Source: an uncultured Selenomonadales bacterium
GTDB taxonomy: Bacteria; Bacillota; Negativicutes; Selenomonadales; Selenomonadaceae
Reading direction: 5' to 3'
Length of the DNA: 6,766 nucleotides
NCBI GenBank assembly: GCA_946403735.1
Contig: CAMJAZ010000089.1
Location: 1 to 6,766, forward strand
Shown here piece by piece: positions 6,108-6,766 of the stretch (position 1 is its first letter; each line of letters begins with the position of its first letter). The notes under the pieces are model-generated. The model saw only the letters and a list, made by a program, of their open reading frames with translations, was not told the origin of the DNA and did no database searches. The position numbers and the translations under genes were made by a program.

Positions 6108-6115
6108 CAAAATAA

Positions 6116-6766
6116 ATGTTGAATATCGTTATCCCAATGGCGGGACGTGGTAGCCGTTTTGCCAATGCTGGCTATGAACTTCCCAAGCCGCTGATTGAAA
6201 TTCACGGTCACGCTATGATTGAATGCGTGATAAAAAATATTACGCCGAAAATTCCACACAAATTTATTTTTCTCTGTCTTGCTGAACACTTAGAAAAATA
6301 TAATCTTGAAGATAGGCTTAAAACTTTTTCGCCGAATTGCGAAGTTATAACCGTCGACAAAGTGACTGAAGGCGCGGCGTGTACCGTACTGCTTGCTGAA
6401 AAATTTATTGACAATGATGATGCGCTGATGATTGCAAATTCCGACCAGTACGTTGACATTGACATTAACGATTATCTCCGCGCAGGTGCAGGGCTTGACG
6501 GCTTGATTATGACAATGTTTGCTGACGATAATAAATGGTCGTTCATAAAATTTGATGAAAATAATTTTGTGACAATGGTTCGTGAAAAGGAAGTCATTTC
6601 CAACGAGGCGACGGTTGGCATTTACAATTTTTCACACGGGCGCGATTACGTAACCTACGCAAAGAAAATGATTGAATTGAATCTGCGCGTAAACAATGAA
6701 TTTTACGTTGCCCCAGTCTACAATATGATGATTGACGACGGAAAGAAAATTGGCTTTTACAATATC
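6116..6766 (+). CDS. Nucleotidyltransferase with canonical signature (3' end outside window)
   Basis: The frame is open for 217 codons to the window edge, so the C-terminus is missing. The N-terminus carries the full nucleotidyltransferase signature: PMAGRGSRF (7-15) and LPKPL (22-26), with R14 and K24 as the expected nucleotide and phosphate-binding residues. TEGAACTVLLA (84-94), NSDQ (108-111, D110 likely metal ligand) and NEFYVAPVYN match the paralogue at 4768 throughout. The family joins an NTP to a phosphorylated sugar or similar small phosphate with release of pyrophosphate. I recall similar proteins in Campylobacter-type capsule loci; the substrate is not deducible. The start at ATG 6116 (or TTG 6119) has no adjacent SD, because the perfect SD lies 217 nt upstream beyond the inserted segment. 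Expression may be reduced, or may depend on RNA folding. Confidence 0.88.
   Translation, partial: MLNIVIPMAGRGSRFANAGYELPKPLIEIHGHAMIECVIKNITPKIPHKFIFLCLAEHLEKYNLEDRLKTFSPNCEVITVDKVTEGAACTVLLAEKFIDNDDALMIANSDQYVDIDINDYLRAGAGLDGLIMTMFADDNKWSFIKFDENNFVTMVREKEVISNEATVGIYNFSHGRDYVTYAKKMIELNLRVNNEFYVAPVYNMMIDDGKKIGFYNI

Larger units (their letters stand above)
5851..6115 (+). other. 265-bp intergenic region: AT-rich spacer, SD and mobile-element-like insert
   Basis: The first 38 bases (5851-5888) are AT-rich, with a weak TTATAA/TTATAA palindrome (5858-5873) and an isolated TATAAT at 5859-5864 that lacks a -35 at normal spacing. A perfect SD follows at 5889-5898, then a 206-bp segment bounded by the inverted repeat CCGTTACTGA/TCAGTAACGG, and 8 nt before the ATG at 6116. 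No intact gene fits this region and I see no convincing terminator. Confidence 0.7.

Noticed and set aside
6098..6465. Minus-strand open frames over the second nucleotidyltransferase
   Set aside because: They overlap a gene with a full family signature on the plus strand and have no SD or coherent domain.
1..6766. CRISPR array, tRNA or rRNA genes, toxin-antitoxin pair
   Set aside because: No regularly spaced direct repeats, no tRNA cloverleaf or CCA-ended arm, no rRNA core sequence and no small paired genes were seen.

Overview
The window looks like a cell-envelope polysaccharide locus from a low-GC Firmicute. Shine-Dalgarno (SD) sites are strong AGGAGG-type, several genes start with TTG or GTG, genes are tightly packed, and a TagO/WecA-type lipid-carrier transferase is present. 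Several genes resemble what I recall from Negativicutes and, in the 3' half, from Campylobacter capsule loci. The taxonomic guess is weak.

Layout. Positions 37-525 (minus) hold an unrecognised four-helix membrane protein with a near-consensus sigma-70 promoter. All other genes run on the plus strand. Positions 760-1800 encode a TagO/WecA-like polyprenyl-phosphate HexNAc-1-phosphate transferase, 1828-2274 an unrecognised acidic soluble protein, and 2315-3469 a WecB/MnaA-type UDP-GlcNAc 2-epimerase. A heptanucleotide-repeat junction leads into a cassette of phospho-ligand metabolism: a glycerophosphodiesterase (GDPD)-like gene broken by a 10-C tract (3501-4137), a HAD phosphatase (4139-4771), a nucleotidyltransferase with a degenerate signature (4768-5499) and a small cupin (5512-5850). 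A 265-bp gap follows, then a second nucleotidyltransferase with a canonical signature (6116 to the window end, incomplete).

How the genes may work together. TagO plus WecB can start a lipid-linked glycan and supply UDP-ManNAc. The phosphodiesterase/HAD/nucleotidyltransferase/cupin set looks like a pathway that makes or trims a nucleotide-activated group for decorating a surface glycan. The substrate cannot be read from the sequence.

The two most striking signals are non-coding. (1) At 5889-6118 a perfect SD (AAGGAGGTGA) is separated from the only plausible start codon by about 217 nt. The intervening segment is bounded by a perfect 10-bp inverted repeat, and its interior resembles the decayed 3' end of an IS200/IS605-type tnpB with its guide RNA. 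If the repeat pairs in the mRNA, it would bring the SD back near the ATG. (2) The C10 tract at 3697-3706 puts the phosphodiesterase out of frame; nine Cs would restore one continuous protein. It is therefore a candidate phase-variation switch, or else a sequencing error.
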